The translations under genes and the position numbers were made by a program. From contig NZ_JACBZU010000001.1 of the NCBI RefSeq assembly GCF_013407935.1, positions 620,001-684,000 of the forward strand: 64,000 nucleotides of DNA, read 5' to 3'. Shown here piece after piece: positions 55,707 to 64,000 of the stretch. Positions within the stretch are counted from its first letter, which is position 1. Every line of letters begins with the position of its first letter. Under the pieces are notes generated by a model that searched no databases, was not told the origin of the DNA, and was given only the letters and a program-made list of their open reading frames with translations. This DNA comes from Allomuricauda sp. ARW1Y1 (GTDB lineage Bacteria; Bacteroidota; Bacteroidia; Flavobacteriales; Flavobacteriaceae).

Positions 55707-56108
55707 TTATGCCTGTTTGGGCGGCTGAAAAAGATTGTCCCCCCAAATGTGCGAATAGGATATCTGATAATGAAAATTACCCTTCGCCGCCAATGGAATT
55801 TCTGGATAGGAATTGATGAAGCTATCTTGTCCTAAAACAAACACTAAAGGTTGGGCACAGGGAGCTTGATGATGTTGGAACGGAAGTTTTTCGTGTTCTT
55901 TCCGCTCCTCTTGATGCTTTTCGCTATGGGAAGCTTTAAGATCTCCATAATGTTTGGATACAAACACCATAAAGTCATCACCATATTCCTCATTGTGGAA
56001 TTGGTAATGCTCAACCAGTTGTCCAAGTTCCACCAAATCCTTCAAATGGATATTGGCACTTTGGAGTAAAATGAGCAACGATATGCCTGTGGTAACTATT
56101 TTGTTCAT
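55707..56108 (-). CDS. Small His-rich exported protein of the metal efflux operon
   Basis: 133 residues: an N-terminal signal-like stretch (about 1-20) and a His-, Glu- and Lys-rich middle (HSEKHQEERKEHEKLPFQHH), which could bind metal in the periplasm. It is 78 bases upstream of the CusA-TolC gene on the same strand, so it is probably its operon leader gene. No family recognised; the metal role is inferred. Confidence 0.7.
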   Translation of the reverse strand: MNKIVTTGISLLILLQSANIHLKDLVELGQLVEHYQFHNEEYGDDFMVFVSKHYGDLKASHSEKHQEERKEHEKLPFQHHQAPCAQPLVFVLGQDSFINSYPEIPLAAKGNFHYQISYSHIWGDNLFQPPKQA

Positions 56109-56181
56109 CCTGACACTCTAAAATTAAGTATAATAAGAAGGAGAGCATCAATTCAGACTTAATTTAGAATTAATCTGATTT

Positions 56182-56215
56182 TAAAACCATGAGGCCCTTA
56201 TTGGGCCTCTATGGT
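56182..56215 (-). terminator. Terminator overlapping the end of the BNR-repeat gene
   Basis: ACCAT-GAGGCCC / GGGCCTC-ATGGT with one bulged base and a T-rich tail on the minus strand. The hairpin spans the stop codon at 56198. Confidence 0.8.
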
Positions 56216-59200
56216 TGAAATTCCGTTTTCAGCTAAAAAAGCATTTACCTTCGGAAGGTCGTTCTTCAATGCACTGTTTAGTTTGGCCATGTGGCCGTTC
56301 AACTCTTCTGTCAGTTCTTCGTATACCACGTAGGCGGCATCTGTTGGTCTTGCATCCCCGTTTTCAATGCTTCGTTGTAAAGCATTGAACCTATTGTTCA
56401 ATTTGATGGGGAAATTCAATGGATCTTGTCCCGATTGGTTTTTGGTTTGATAGAGGTCCTCCTCGATTTCGGTCAAGGTTTCCATAAAATCTTCGGAGAG
56501 CTTTGTAAACTTTCTACTGGTGATTCCCTTGCCCAAACTATCCAATTGTTTGCGAATGCCTCTAATTTGAATGACCGCTTCATTGGCAATAGTGGCCTTT
56601 TGGGTGATTTTGGAAGCCAATTCGAACTGTTTTTGGAGATCTTCCGCAGTAATTCCCTTCAGGTTGGGGTCCATTTCAATCTCAAACGGATAGCTTTTGA
56701 TGACCTCGGGACCAACTTTCATTTGCACAGTATAGGTGCCAAGCGGTGCTTTTGGGCCTACCTCGGCCGATGCTCCCCAAATAATGATACCATCAAAAGT
56801 AGTGGGACCGGGATAGCGCAAGTTCCATGTAAAGGTGTTGATGCCCTTTGCCGTTGTAGGTTTGGTGCTGCTGAAACGGCTCCACCACGAAGACTCCCCC
56901 GAATCCTCATATTTGGGTTGGTTGCCACCAAAAGATTCGATAAGGTTGTTGTTGGCATCAAAAATAGAAAAAGTGATAGTGTCCACCTCTTCTTCCAAGT
57001 AGTATTGGAAATTGGCATTGTAGATGCCCCTGATGGCATTGGTAGGCTTAAAAAGAACATTTTTTTGCTCTTTAAGGTCTTCGGAGTATTCCCTGAACGG
57101 CTGAATGTCGTCCAAAATCCAAAATCCACGACCGTGGGAGCCAAGCACCACGTCGTTGTCCTTGATCACCAAATCCCTGATCGGGGTATCGGGCAAGTTC
57201 AATTGAAGGGATTGCCACTCGGCACCATCGTTTATGGAAAAATACACTCCGTGTTCGGTGGCCAAGAACAATAGGCCTTCCCTGATATGGTCTTCGCGAA
57301 TCGCTCTGGCAAAGTGACCGTCTTCTATTCCATTAATTATTTTCGTCCAGGTTTTTCCGTAATCGTGTGTTTTAAAAACGTAGGGGGCCCTGTCGTCCAC
57401 TTGGTATCGGTTAGCGGCCACATATAAGGTGCCAGGATGGTGTATGGATTCCTCGATAATACTAACTCTGGAATATTTGGGAAGGTTCTCCGGCGTAATG
57501 TCCTCCCAGTTTTTGCCGCCATCTCGGGTGATGTGTATTTTACCATCGTCCGATCCGGCCCAAATAGTATTGATATCGTGATTGGAAGGTGCCAAGGCAA
57601 ATACCGTGGCATAAATCTCGGGGCCGTTCATGTCCATGGTGATGACCCCACCCGTTTTGCCCAAGGTTTCTGGGTCGGCATAGGTCAAATCCGGACTGAT
57701 TTTTTCCCAAGTCTGTCCATCGTTCGTAGTTTTCCAAACGTGTTGGGAGCAGGTATACATCACGTTCGGGTCTTTGGGAGCGAACATAATGGGGAAAGTC
57801 CATTGCCAACGTTCTGGAAGTGCACTTGCAGGTTCTCCCGAGAAAAATCTTGGATACACTTGAATGTCGCGTGTTTGTCCGTTGCTTCGGTCGTATCTAG
57901 TCAAGAGGGCTCCTTGGCTTCCTGCGTAAAAAATATCGGGGTTTGTCGGACTTTGCGTAATCCAACCACTTTCCCCGCCGCCCACGGCGTAGTACCATTC
58001 GGAGCTCGGTCCTCTCGCCTGCATAAAGTCCCAACCATCGCTGGGCATGGCCAAAGTAGAATTGTCCTGCTGGGCACCAGCTACATGATAAGGGACATCG
58101 CTGGTGGCCATCACATGATAAAATTGCGAGGTGGGATAATCCTGTTCGGTCCATGTTTTACCGCCGTTGATGCTCACCACGCCACCTCCGTCATTGGAGC
58201 TTATCATTCTATCTGGATTATTGGGGTCTATCCATAAATCATGGTTGTCGCTATGGGGCGTATTTATGCGTTCATCAAATGTTTTGCCACCATCGGTTGA
58301 CTTGTAAAAACCTACATTTAGACCATATACCACATCCTTATCCTTGGGGTCGGCATAAATTCTGGAGTAGTAAAAGGCACGTTGCCGTAATTTCCGTTCG
58401 TTGTTGGTGAGTTCCCAAGTGTCACCTCCATCATCAGAGCGAAAAACACCACCTTCATTGGCTTCCACTATGGCCCAAACGCGATTGGAGTCGGCAGGGG
58501 AAACGGTCACCCCAATTTTACCAATGGGACCTTCGGGCATTCCAGGATTTTCGGTCAAATCGGTCCAAGTTTCCCCACCGTCGGTGGATTTCCATAACTT
58601 GCTATCTGGACCACCGCCCCACATTTTCCATGCCTTACGATAGACTTGCCACGTAGTGGCGTAGAGCGTATTGGGATTGTTTCGGTCTATGATTAGGTCG
58701 GCGGCACCTGCCTTATCGCTCACGTAAAGGACTTTTTTCCATGTTTTGCCTCCGTCCACGGATTTAAAAACACCGCGTTCCTCGTTTTCACCATAGGGAT
58801 GGCCCAATGCGGCAACATAAACAATATTTTCATTGGTCGGGTCAATACGGACTCGGGAAATGGCTTGGGTTTCCTCCAGTCCAAGATGTGTCCAAGTTTC
58901 GCCGCCATCGGTTGATTTGTAGACGCCGTCTCCCTGTGTAATGCTGCCACGAAGTTGGGTTTCTCCCATCCCGATATACACCACGTCCGGATTGGTTTCC
59001 GCCACGGCCACAGCCCCAACGGAGGAGCTCGTTACTTGGCCATCGGTTACACATTTCCAAGTGTTTCCGCCGTCAATGGTTTTCCAAAGTCCTCCCCCGG
59101 TGGCACCAAAATAATATTCATTGGGTCTGGAGGGGCTTCCGGCGGCCCCCAAGGAACGTCCGCCCCGGTTTGGACCTATGTTCCGCCATTCAAAACCGCT

Positions 59201-59314
59201 GTAAAAGCTGGTGTCAACGATACTAGGGGATGCATTTTGTGCGTAAATAAATAGTGTTGAAAGGAACATGGAAAGTAGCGTCCATGTTTTCATAGAGGTT
59301 GTTGGCATTCTCAT
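56198..59314 (-). CDS. Large secreted BNR/Asp-box repeat protein
   Basis: 1038 residues. A signal peptide (about 9-26, ending IYAQ) is followed by two beta propellers carrying about eleven Asp-box repeats of the S/T-x-D-G-G-x-T-W type (for example KSTDGGETW, RSDDGGDTW, KTHDYGKTW). The last ~300 residues are a fibronectin-like and helical tail. Such VPS10/sortilin-like proteins are common in Bacteroidota and are often annotated as glycosyl hydrolases, with no proven activity. It stands alone with a strong terminator. Confidence 0.88.
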   Translation of the reverse strand: MRMPTTSMKTWTLLSMFLSTLFIYAQNASPSIVDTSFYSGFEWRNIGPNRGGRSLGAAGSPSRPNEYYFGATGGGLWKTIDGGNTWKCVTDGQVTSSSVGAVAVAETNPDVVYIGMGETQLRGSITQGDGVYKSTDGGETWTHLGLEETQAISRVRIDPTNENIVYVAALGHPYGENEERGVFKSVDGGKTWKKVLYVSDKAGAADLIIDRNNPNTLYATTWQVYRKAWKMWGGGPDSKLWKSTDGGETWTDLTENPGMPEGPIGKIGVTVSPADSNRVWAIVEANEGGVFRSDDGGDTWELTNNERKLRQRAFYYSRIYADPKDKDVVYGLNVGFYKSTDGGKTFDERINTPHSDNHDLWIDPNNPDRMISSNDGGGVVSINGGKTWTEQDYPTSQFYHVMATSDVPYHVAGAQQDNSTLAMPSDGWDFMQARGPSSEWYYAVGGGESGWITQSPTNPDIFYAGSQGALLTRYDRSNGQTRDIQVYPRFFSGEPASALPERWQWTFPIMFAPKDPNVMYTCSQHVWKTTNDGQTWEKISPDLTYADPETLGKTGGVITMDMNGPEIYATVFALAPSNHDINTIWAGSDDGKIHITRDGGKNWEDITPENLPKYSRVSIIEESIHHPGTLYVAANRYQVDDRAPYVFKTHDYGKTWTKIINGIEDGHFARAIREDHIREGLLFLATEHGVYFSINDGAEWQSLQLNLPDTPIRDLVIKDNDVVLGSHGRGFWILDDIQPFREYSEDLKEQKNVLFKPTNAIRGIYNANFQYYLEEEVDTITFSIFDANNNLIESFGGNQPKYEDSGESSWWSRFSSTKPTTAKGINTFTWNLRYPGPTTFDGIIIWGASAEVGPKAPLGTYTVQMKVGPEVIKSYPFEIEMDPNLKGITAEDLQKQFELASKITQKATIANEAVIQIRGIRKQLDSLGKGITSRKFTKLSEDFMETLTEIEEDLYQTKNQSGQDPLNFPIKLNNRFNALQRSIENGDARPTDAAYVVYEELTEELNGHMAKLNSALKNDLPKVNAFLAENGISTIEAQ

Positions 59315-59391
59315 GATGTCAAAGGTTGGTTGTGAGTAGTTTGAATTAGTCTACAATGTACTCAAACTTTTTGACATGGCTGCTGGATGGA

Positions 59392-59883
59392 CTAGAGTTC
59401 TGGATCATCAAAGTTGACCCCGGGAGGATTAAATAGACCCCAGCGGTCCAAAGTATAGTTCCATGGATCAAAAGTCTGTACCCATTCGGCAAACAAGATT
59501 CGGAATTCCTCAATTTCCTGCCGTAGCAACTCTAGATATTCCGTGTGTTTGAACCCCCACATTTCCAAACCTGAGCATCCCGTTTGGATCTCGCGGCCAG
59601 CTTTCCGAATGATGGTTGCATTCTCCATTCGGATGCCATACAGGTCACCTCCTTCGGCGCCTGCTATTTTCGGGCAAATGAGCATGGCATCATTGCGCAG
59701 TTGCTCTGCATGGTGCCGTAAGAGGCGCAACTCGGTTTCTGGAAGGGATGCATATTCTTCTTCGTCATTGGCCAGGGAGGCTATTTTATCGGCCAAATCG
59801 AAAATGACCCACCCTTTTTTGTAAAGGGGCATTTTTTCAAATTCATCCCTGTTTTTGTTTAGATCATCATCGTCTTCGAACAT
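59392..59883 (-). CDS. Conserved-looking cytosolic protein of unknown function
   Basis: 163 residues, acidic and helical, with no signal peptide or membrane helix. Motif-like features are MPLYKKGWVIFDLAD, LPETELRLLRHHAEQLR and a Cys in TGCSGLEMWGF. I do not recognise the family. It starts 3 bases after the stop of the gene at 59887, so they are probably co-transcribed. Confidence 0.7.
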   Translation of the reverse strand: MFEDDDDLNKNRDEFEKMPLYKKGWVIFDLADKIASLANDEEEYASLPETELRLLRHHAEQLRNDAMLICPKIAGAEGGDLYGIRMENATIIRKAGREIQTGCSGLEMWGFKHTEYLELLRQEIEEFRILFAEWVQTFDPWNYTLDRWGLFNPPGVNFDDPEL

Positions 59884-59886
59884 ATT

Positions 59887-60363
59887 TCAATGATTTAACT
59901 GTTCCAAGATAACCCCATAATCATATTGTAGGTCCTCATGGAGCAGGGAAATTTTCTTTTTGATGTATTCCAATTGGCGATTGTACAAATTGGTGAGGGT
60001 AGTATTTCTGTGAATGGACGGTCGTAAGGATTTCATCCTCTCACAAAAGTGGAGCAACAGTTCCACTTCGGTGGCTTTGTTTCCAGAGTATCGGATGTAT
60101 TTTTTAATGGTACGAAGTATTTTCCGAACGCTCTTTTTGATGTAGAAATAACTGCTGGTATTGATGTCTTCAAACATGGCATCGACCTCTTCTTTTACGG
60201 ATTCAATATAGCTTTCCTCGCTATCGGATTCAAAAAGCAAATAGGTGAGCAATTCCTTATTCTCTTTTTTGAAGCGGGCCAAGCGAAGGCATAGCAGGAG
60301 GGTTTCCTCCTGTGATTTGAATTGGAGTTCTTTTTTGAGTTGTGCAATCGTAGCAGCCTTCAT
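59887..60363 (-). CDS. Conserved-looking helical protein of unknown function
   Basis: 158 residues, basic and almost entirely helical, with no signal or membrane segment. Not recognised. It lies 3 bases after the SDR gene stop and 3 before the gene at 59392, forming a tight three-gene run. Confidence 0.7.
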   Translation of the reverse strand: MKAATIAQLKKELQFKSQEETLLLCLRLARFKKENKELLTYLLFESDSEESYIESVKEEVDAMFEDINTSSYFYIKKSVRKILRTIKKYIRYSGNKATEVELLLHFCERMKSLRPSIHRNTTLTNLYNRQLEYIKKKISLLHEDLQYDYGVILEQLNH

Positions 60364-60366
60364 TCC

Positions 60367-61125
60367 TTAACTTCTTAGGTAAGATGCGCCATTTACATCA
60401 ATGATCGTCCCTGAGGAATAAGCCGCCTCGGAAGATGCCAAAAAAAGAATGGCGTGCGCTACCTCTTCGGGTTGGGCCATGCGTTTAAAGGGTGATTCAC
60501 GGAGCAGGTTTTCCCTTTCGGCAGGGGTCAGGGTTTCTTTGGCCATTTCGGTTTCGGTAAATCCAGGGGCGACCACTCCCACATAAATGTGATGTGGTGC
60601 CAGTTTTTTGGCCAGGGATTGGCTCATGGAGTTCAGTGCCGCTTTACTGGCTCCGTAGGCCGGTTTGGTGGGCTCGCCCCGGAAGGCACCTCGTGAGGAC
60701 ACGCTTACAATGTGTCCGCCTCCAGTTTTCATCATGGCCTTAGCCCCCCAATAGCACAAGTTGGCCACGGCAAATAGGTTGGTCTCGAACGTTTTTTCCC
60801 AAGCATGGGTCCAATGATCAAAATCCACTTGGTCTATCTCATGAAAAATGGAAATGCCCGCGTTGTTCACCAAAACGTCCAATTGACCATAATGATTCAC
60901 AAAGTCCTCAATGAGGGATTGGGTCTCTTGTTTTTGGGAAATGTCCCTTTTAAAAAGTTGATGGCCTTCCCCGGGCAGCTCCGCCAATGTCTGTTTGGCT
61001 ACTTCATCATTACTTCTATAATTGAGCCCTACCTTGGCCCCTTTTTTGGCGAAGGCCAATGCGGTTGCTTTGCCAATACCTCGCGAAGCACCGGTAACCA
61101 GTACATTTTTTCCTTTAAAATCCAT
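60367..61125 (-). CDS. SDR family NAD(P)-dependent oxidoreductase
   Basis: 252 residues. The cofactor motif TGASRGIG (about 11-18), NNAG, the active-site Ser region SVSSRGAF and YGASK (the catalytic Tyr and Lys) are all present. It resembles FabG-type 3-oxoacyl reductases, but the substrate cannot be assigned. It heads the run with the two unknown genes. Confidence 0.9.
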   Translation of the reverse strand: MDFKGKNVLVTGASRGIGKATALAFAKKGAKVGLNYRSNDEVAKQTLAELPGEGHQLFKRDISQKQETQSLIEDFVNHYGQLDVLVNNAGISIFHEIDQVDFDHWTHAWEKTFETNLFAVANLCYWGAKAMMKTGGGHIVSVSSRGAFRGEPTKPAYGASKAALNSMSQSLAKKLAPHHIYVGVVAPGFTETEMAKETLTPAERENLLRESPFKRMAQPEEVAHAILFLASSEAAYSSGTIIDVNGASYLRS

Positions 61126-61140
61126 AAAGTTGTGTTGCTG

Positions 61141-61881
61141 TTATTCTAAATTTTGATCAATTGTGCTAATCAGTTTATTGATGTCGGACAAAGTTTTGCC
61201 AAGAAAACTGTCCTGCATGGTCATAAGATAACTGATACCGTAAAGATCGGAAAGAAAAACGGGATTTTTGTGCAGCTCTACATCTTGGATGGATTTTAGT
61301 TCGGTTTCCAGATTCAGTTTGGCCTTTGCAAATTCCTTGGTAAAGAATTCCGGGAAGGCCTCATCTACCACTTTACGGTTCATTTGGACCAATCGTTCTT
61401 GAATTCCTTCGGAATAGGGGTATTCATAATAATTGGTCAATAGCTTTTTAAGACCATTGTCACGAATTACGGTAATGGTCTCTGCGGCCAACATGTTGTT
61501 GAAGGCGGTAGTGCTGGGTTCAAAAAGGCGATAGTCTACAAAAACATCCGTAGCAGCATCAAAAATGGCATAGCGTTGTTGGTTGTTCAAGGTGTCGGCA
61601 AAGATTCCCATCATATCGGAAATAGTCGCTTGTTTTTGCCGATTGTAGTCCAACACCACATGTATTGCCAAAGAGTCTTGAACCAGGCTCGATTTAATTT
61701 CCTGTAAATAGAATTGTTCCTTGTTGCGCTGTATCTTTTGATTGTTACAGGTGTTGATTTGCAAGGCCAATAGTATTCCAATGACGACCAGCACAATTTC
61801 CCCTGCGGCATAAAAAAGATACTTTGAGAATTTGTTCTCGGTCAAGAGGGATTTCCTGAGTTTTCTAAAAATGGTCGGCAT
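61141..61881 (-). CDS. DUF6090 family single-pass membrane protein
   Basis: 246 residues from the ATG at 61881; the longer frame to 61938 adds residues with no family match. The N-terminus FRKLRKSLLTENKFSKYLFY then a transmembrane helix (GEIVLVVIGILLALQI, about 30-45) and a helical extracytoplasmic region fit DUF6090, common in Flavobacteriia. Function unknown. Confidence 0.85.
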   Translation of the reverse strand: MPTIFRKLRKSLLTENKFSKYLFYAAGEIVLVVIGILLALQINTCNNQKIQRNKEQFYLQEIKSSLVQDSLAIHVVLDYNRQKQATISDMMGIFADTLNNQQRYAIFDAATDVFVDYRLFEPSTTAFNNMLAAETITVIRDNGLKKLLTNYYEYPYSEGIQERLVQMNRKVVDEAFPEFFTKEFAKAKLNLETELKSIQDVELHKNPVFLSDLYGISYLMTMQDSFLGKTLSDINKLISTIDQNLE

Positions 61882-62006
61882 GGTTAGTGGTTTGTTTAAA
61901 GATAATAAGTTAGCGCACAATATTCTACGGATTCCCATGTTGTTCTAATAATTACTTTTCTTTGTAGGAACTGTTGGTTCGTACACAGGAATTTTCGAGA
62001 CATACT

Positions 62007-62450
62007 ATGAAATCAAAAAAGAGACACTGGTTATGGAATCTGCTGATTGTCATTACCTTGATACTTTGCGTTCTTGCCTTTGTGGAGCACTACAAAAACT
62101 GGCATAAGATCGAGGAGGGACACCTTAAGATCTACTCGGGTATCTATTATCAAAACATACCTTTGACAGCATTGGACAGTGTGGTTTTTGTGGAAAAATT
62201 ACCCGAGATGGAGCGTTCTAGTGGGTTTTCTTGGATGGAAAGGGAGAAAGGGGTGTTTAATGATTCCATAACCAACACCAAAGTCTATGTTTTTGTGGAT
62301 GATCTCTACCAGCAAAAAATCAAATTGGTGCACCACGATTCCTTAAAAATGTATGTGAATTTGAGGGACAGTCTTAAAACTGCCGAATTATTTGCAATTT
62401 TGCAGACTGAATTGTTGAATAACATGGAAACTGAAAAAGAAGTCCAATAG
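62007..62450 (+). CDS. Membrane-anchored protein of unknown function
   Basis: 147 residues from the ATG at 62007 (the frame opens at 61974). One N-terminal transmembrane helix (about 9-28) and an outer part with LKIYSGIYYQNIPLTALDSV, perhaps a PH-like domain. It is 2 bases before the DUF2141 gene, so co-transcribed. No firm family. Confidence 0.7.
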   Translation: MKSKKRHWLWNLLIVITLILCVLAFVEHYKNWHKIEEGHLKIYSGIYYQNIPLTALDSVVFVEKLPEMERSSGFSWMEREKGVFNDSITNTKVYVFVDDLYQQKIKLVHHDSLKMYVNLRDSLKTAELFAILQTELLNNMETEKEVQ

Positions 62451-62452
62451 GT

Positions 62453-62857
62453 ATGAAGGCATTTCTCTTTTTTCTCTTATTGCCCATTGTGGGCTTCTCA
62501 CAGAATACATTGAGCGTTCGGGTGAACAATGTGGCCACTCAAAAAGGAAGTGTCAATGTTGCAGTGTATGATTCTGACGAATCCTTTTTGTCTTTTGACC
62601 GTGTTTTGAAGACGGACAGTGTCGCCGCAAACGAAGGAAGCGTGGAATTCAATATTCCCGACCTTCCTCCTGGAGAATATGCCTTGGCCGTATTCCATGA
62701 TGAAAACAACAATGGTAAACTCGATACCAATTGGTTGGGCATACCCAAGGAAAAAGTGGCATTCTCCAATGCCAAAATGAAGACCTTTGGTCCGCCCAAA
62801 TATCACGAGTGCGCTTTTAAGATGATTTCGGATTACGAAATCCATATTGACCTTTAA
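62453..62857 (+). CDS. DUF2141 exported protein
   Basis: 134 residues: a signal peptide (about 1-16, ending GFSQ) and a beta-sandwich with the family motif FHDENNNGKLDTNWLGIPKE. Function unknown. It is in a short operon with the membrane protein upstream and DUF423 downstream (12 bases later). Confidence 0.88.
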   Translation: MKAFLFFLLLPIVGFSQNTLSVRVNNVATQKGSVNVAVYDSDESFLSFDRVLKTDSVAANEGSVEFNIPDLPPGEYALAVFHDENNNGKLDTNWLGIPKEKVAFSNAKMKTFGPPKYHECAFKMISDYEIHIDL

Positions 62858-62869
62858 TCTAACAGCACT

Positions 62870-63262
62870 ATGGGAACAATTTTTATGGCCCAACTTATGG
62901 GCGCTTTGTATGGTCTTTTGGCAGTGGTTTTTGGCGCATTTGGTGCCCACGCCCTTAAAAAGAAATTGACCCCCGAACTGCTACTAAGTTTTGAGACAGG
63001 GGTCAAATATCAAATGTACCATGCCATTATACTGTTGATCTTAGGCTTTAATCTTAATTTTGATAAGCCATTGGACTCTTGGATAGTCAACTGCTTTATT
63101 TTTGGTACCTTGTTGTTTTCCTTCAGTATTTATGCACTTTGTTTGGGTGCGGCAAAAGGCAGCAAACCTCGTTTTTTAGGCCCGGTGACCCCCATCGGGG
63201 GATTATTGCTGGTCGTTGGTTGGGCCCTTTTGCTTTATTCCTTTGTTGCCAATTTGATCTAG
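62870..63262 (+). CDS. DUF423 family membrane protein
   Basis: 130 residues with four hydrophobic helices and the family motif GAFGAHALKKKL. A small inner-membrane protein of unknown function. Its stop shares the bases CTAG with the stop of the convergent DUF4097 gene. Confidence 0.88.
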   Translation: MGTIFMAQLMGALYGLLAVVFGAFGAHALKKKLTPELLLSFETGVKYQMYHAIILLILGFNLNFDKPLDSWIVNCFIFGTLLFSFSIYALCLGAAKGSKPRFLGPVTPIGGLLLVVGWALLLYSFVANLI

Positions 63263-63969
63263 AGGCGCAGGTACATATTCCCATTAATCGTGTTGAGTTG
63301 TAGGCGGTGCGTGGCATTGTCAAACCTTCCTTCCACCTTTTGGCCCACGTAGCGATCACTCACAGTAAGGTTTAGGCCTTCATCCGCATAAATATTGCCA
63401 TGGATGGTCTCGGCCACCAATCTGGAATCCTTCATCACCAGATCTATTTCGCCGTTAATGGTCTTAAGGTCCATATCGCCATTGTACTTTTTGATTTCGA
63501 TATCGCCATTGATCAAATCTGCTGTAAAGTCTCCTTCAATATAATCCGAGGCAAGGTCACCGTTAATGCTGCTTACGGCGAAGGTGGCTCCCTTGGGTAT
63601 GTAAAGCACATAGTTGAACTCGTAGCTGTCCCCTTCAAAATAATACCCCTTTTTATTTGGGCGTGTTTTCTCCCACTCGGCCTTAAAGGCGTCAAAAACA
63701 TCCTTTACGTTGGAAGCGATACTGAGGGAACTGTTGCTTTCCGCAATGTCGAGTTTAAACTTGTCCAAGTACTTTCCATCCTCAATAGTAATGTCGGCCT
63801 TAAAATAGACGGTGTTTTTGTCCCATGTTTTTACTTCGATGTTGTTCGCAAATTTGACATCCAAATCTATGGACTGACCGGAGTAGTCAAAGTTTTTTTC
63901 GATGACTTTCTGTGCACTCAGGGTAAGTGTAACCAACCCTAAAAATGCGGTAATAATAATGTTTTTCAT
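63259..63969 (-). CDS. DUF4097 exported beta-repeat protein
   Basis: 236 residues: a signal peptide (about 1-19, ending LSAQ) and a repeated beta pattern (DLASDYIEGDFTADLINGDI, DLKTINGEIDL) of the DUF4097 'head-GIN' type, suggesting a right-handed beta helix. Function unknown. Convergent with DUF423. Confidence 0.82.
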   Translation of the reverse strand: MKNIIITAFLGLVTLTLSAQKVIEKNFDYSGQSIDLDVKFANNIEVKTWDKNTVYFKADITIEDGKYLDKFKLDIAESNSSLSIASNVKDVFDAFKAEWEKTRPNKKGYYFEGDSYEFNYVLYIPKGATFAVSSINGDLASDYIEGDFTADLINGDIEIKKYNGDMDLKTINGEIDLVMKDSRLVAETIHGNIYADEGLNLTVSDRYVGQKVEGRFDNATHRLQLNTINGNMYLRL

Positions 63970-64000
63970 GACTGTTCGATTTTTGATTTTAAACGTTGAT

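Noticed and set aside
1..64000. Search for CRISPR arrays, tRNA/rRNA genes, insertion sequences and phage genes
   Set aside because: No regularly spaced repeats, transposase motifs, integrase or tRNA-like cloverleaf was noticed by eye; a proper tRNA and mobile-element scan would be needed to be certain.

Overview
This window looks like chromosomal DNA of a marine Flavobacteriaceae bacterium (Bacteroidota), probably close to Muricauda/Flagellimonas; the genus is a guess from protein flavour. Supporting signs are the Bacteroidota -7 promoter element TAnnTTTG before several genes, the near absence of Shine-Dalgarno sites, many short 5' leaders, and typical flavobacterial families (DUF6090, DUF3078, DUF3109, a PiT transporter with a long C-terminal tail, a CusA-TolC fusion, lycopene cyclase). 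I saw no rRNA, tRNA, CRISPR array, phage or insertion sequence.

Layout. 1-9.2 kb holds housekeeping genes: an HD hydrolase fragment, plsC, a bacilliredoxin, a TerB/J-domain protein, a HupE-like protein, dCMP deaminase, an S41 protease, a MarC protein, a DUF3109 protein, and a LytTR regulator with its TPR histidine kinase. 9.2-10.27 kb is a gene-poor gap with a possible 39-residue ORF and two orphan terminators. 10.27-21.2 kb is a carbohydrate locus: a GMC oxidoreductase with a Tat-type partner subunit, two xylose-isomerase-like TIM-barrel proteins (one a lipoprotein), two MFS transporters, a Gfo/Idh/MocA oxidoreductase and two exported DUF1080 proteins, plus DinB and ASCH genes. I read it as a candidate pathway that oxidises glycosides to 3-keto sugars, cleaves them outside the cytoplasm and imports the products. 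21.3-36.4 kb is core metabolism: yicC-gmk-nadD, YwqG-like, phosphate transport, dgt, dxs, tadA, a cold-shock protein, a ClC protein lacking its usual gating glutamate, and aspS.

36.4-43.9 kb contains an unusual array of five 11-bp repeats before a small MORN-like gene, then a TetR-controlled tripartite RND efflux operon whose promoter lies inside a 15-bp-arm palindrome. 44-48.5 kb has an ECF sigma factor with an overlapping membrane-protein gene, a short-chain prenyl synthase facing lycopene cyclase, and a HepT/MntA toxin-antitoxin pair whose antitoxin gene appears frameshifted. 48.7-56.1 kb is a metal-homeostasis block: DtxR-like repressor and ZIP transporter converge on a CusB/CusA-TolC efflux operon with a small His-rich exported protein. 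56.2-64 kb holds a large secreted BNR-repeat protein, two unrecognised genes, an SDR, and small envelope proteins (DUF6090, DUF2141, DUF423, DUF4097).

The genes are tightly packed. Several convergent pairs abut or share their stop codons. All functional calls rest on reading motifs by eye; no database search was run.
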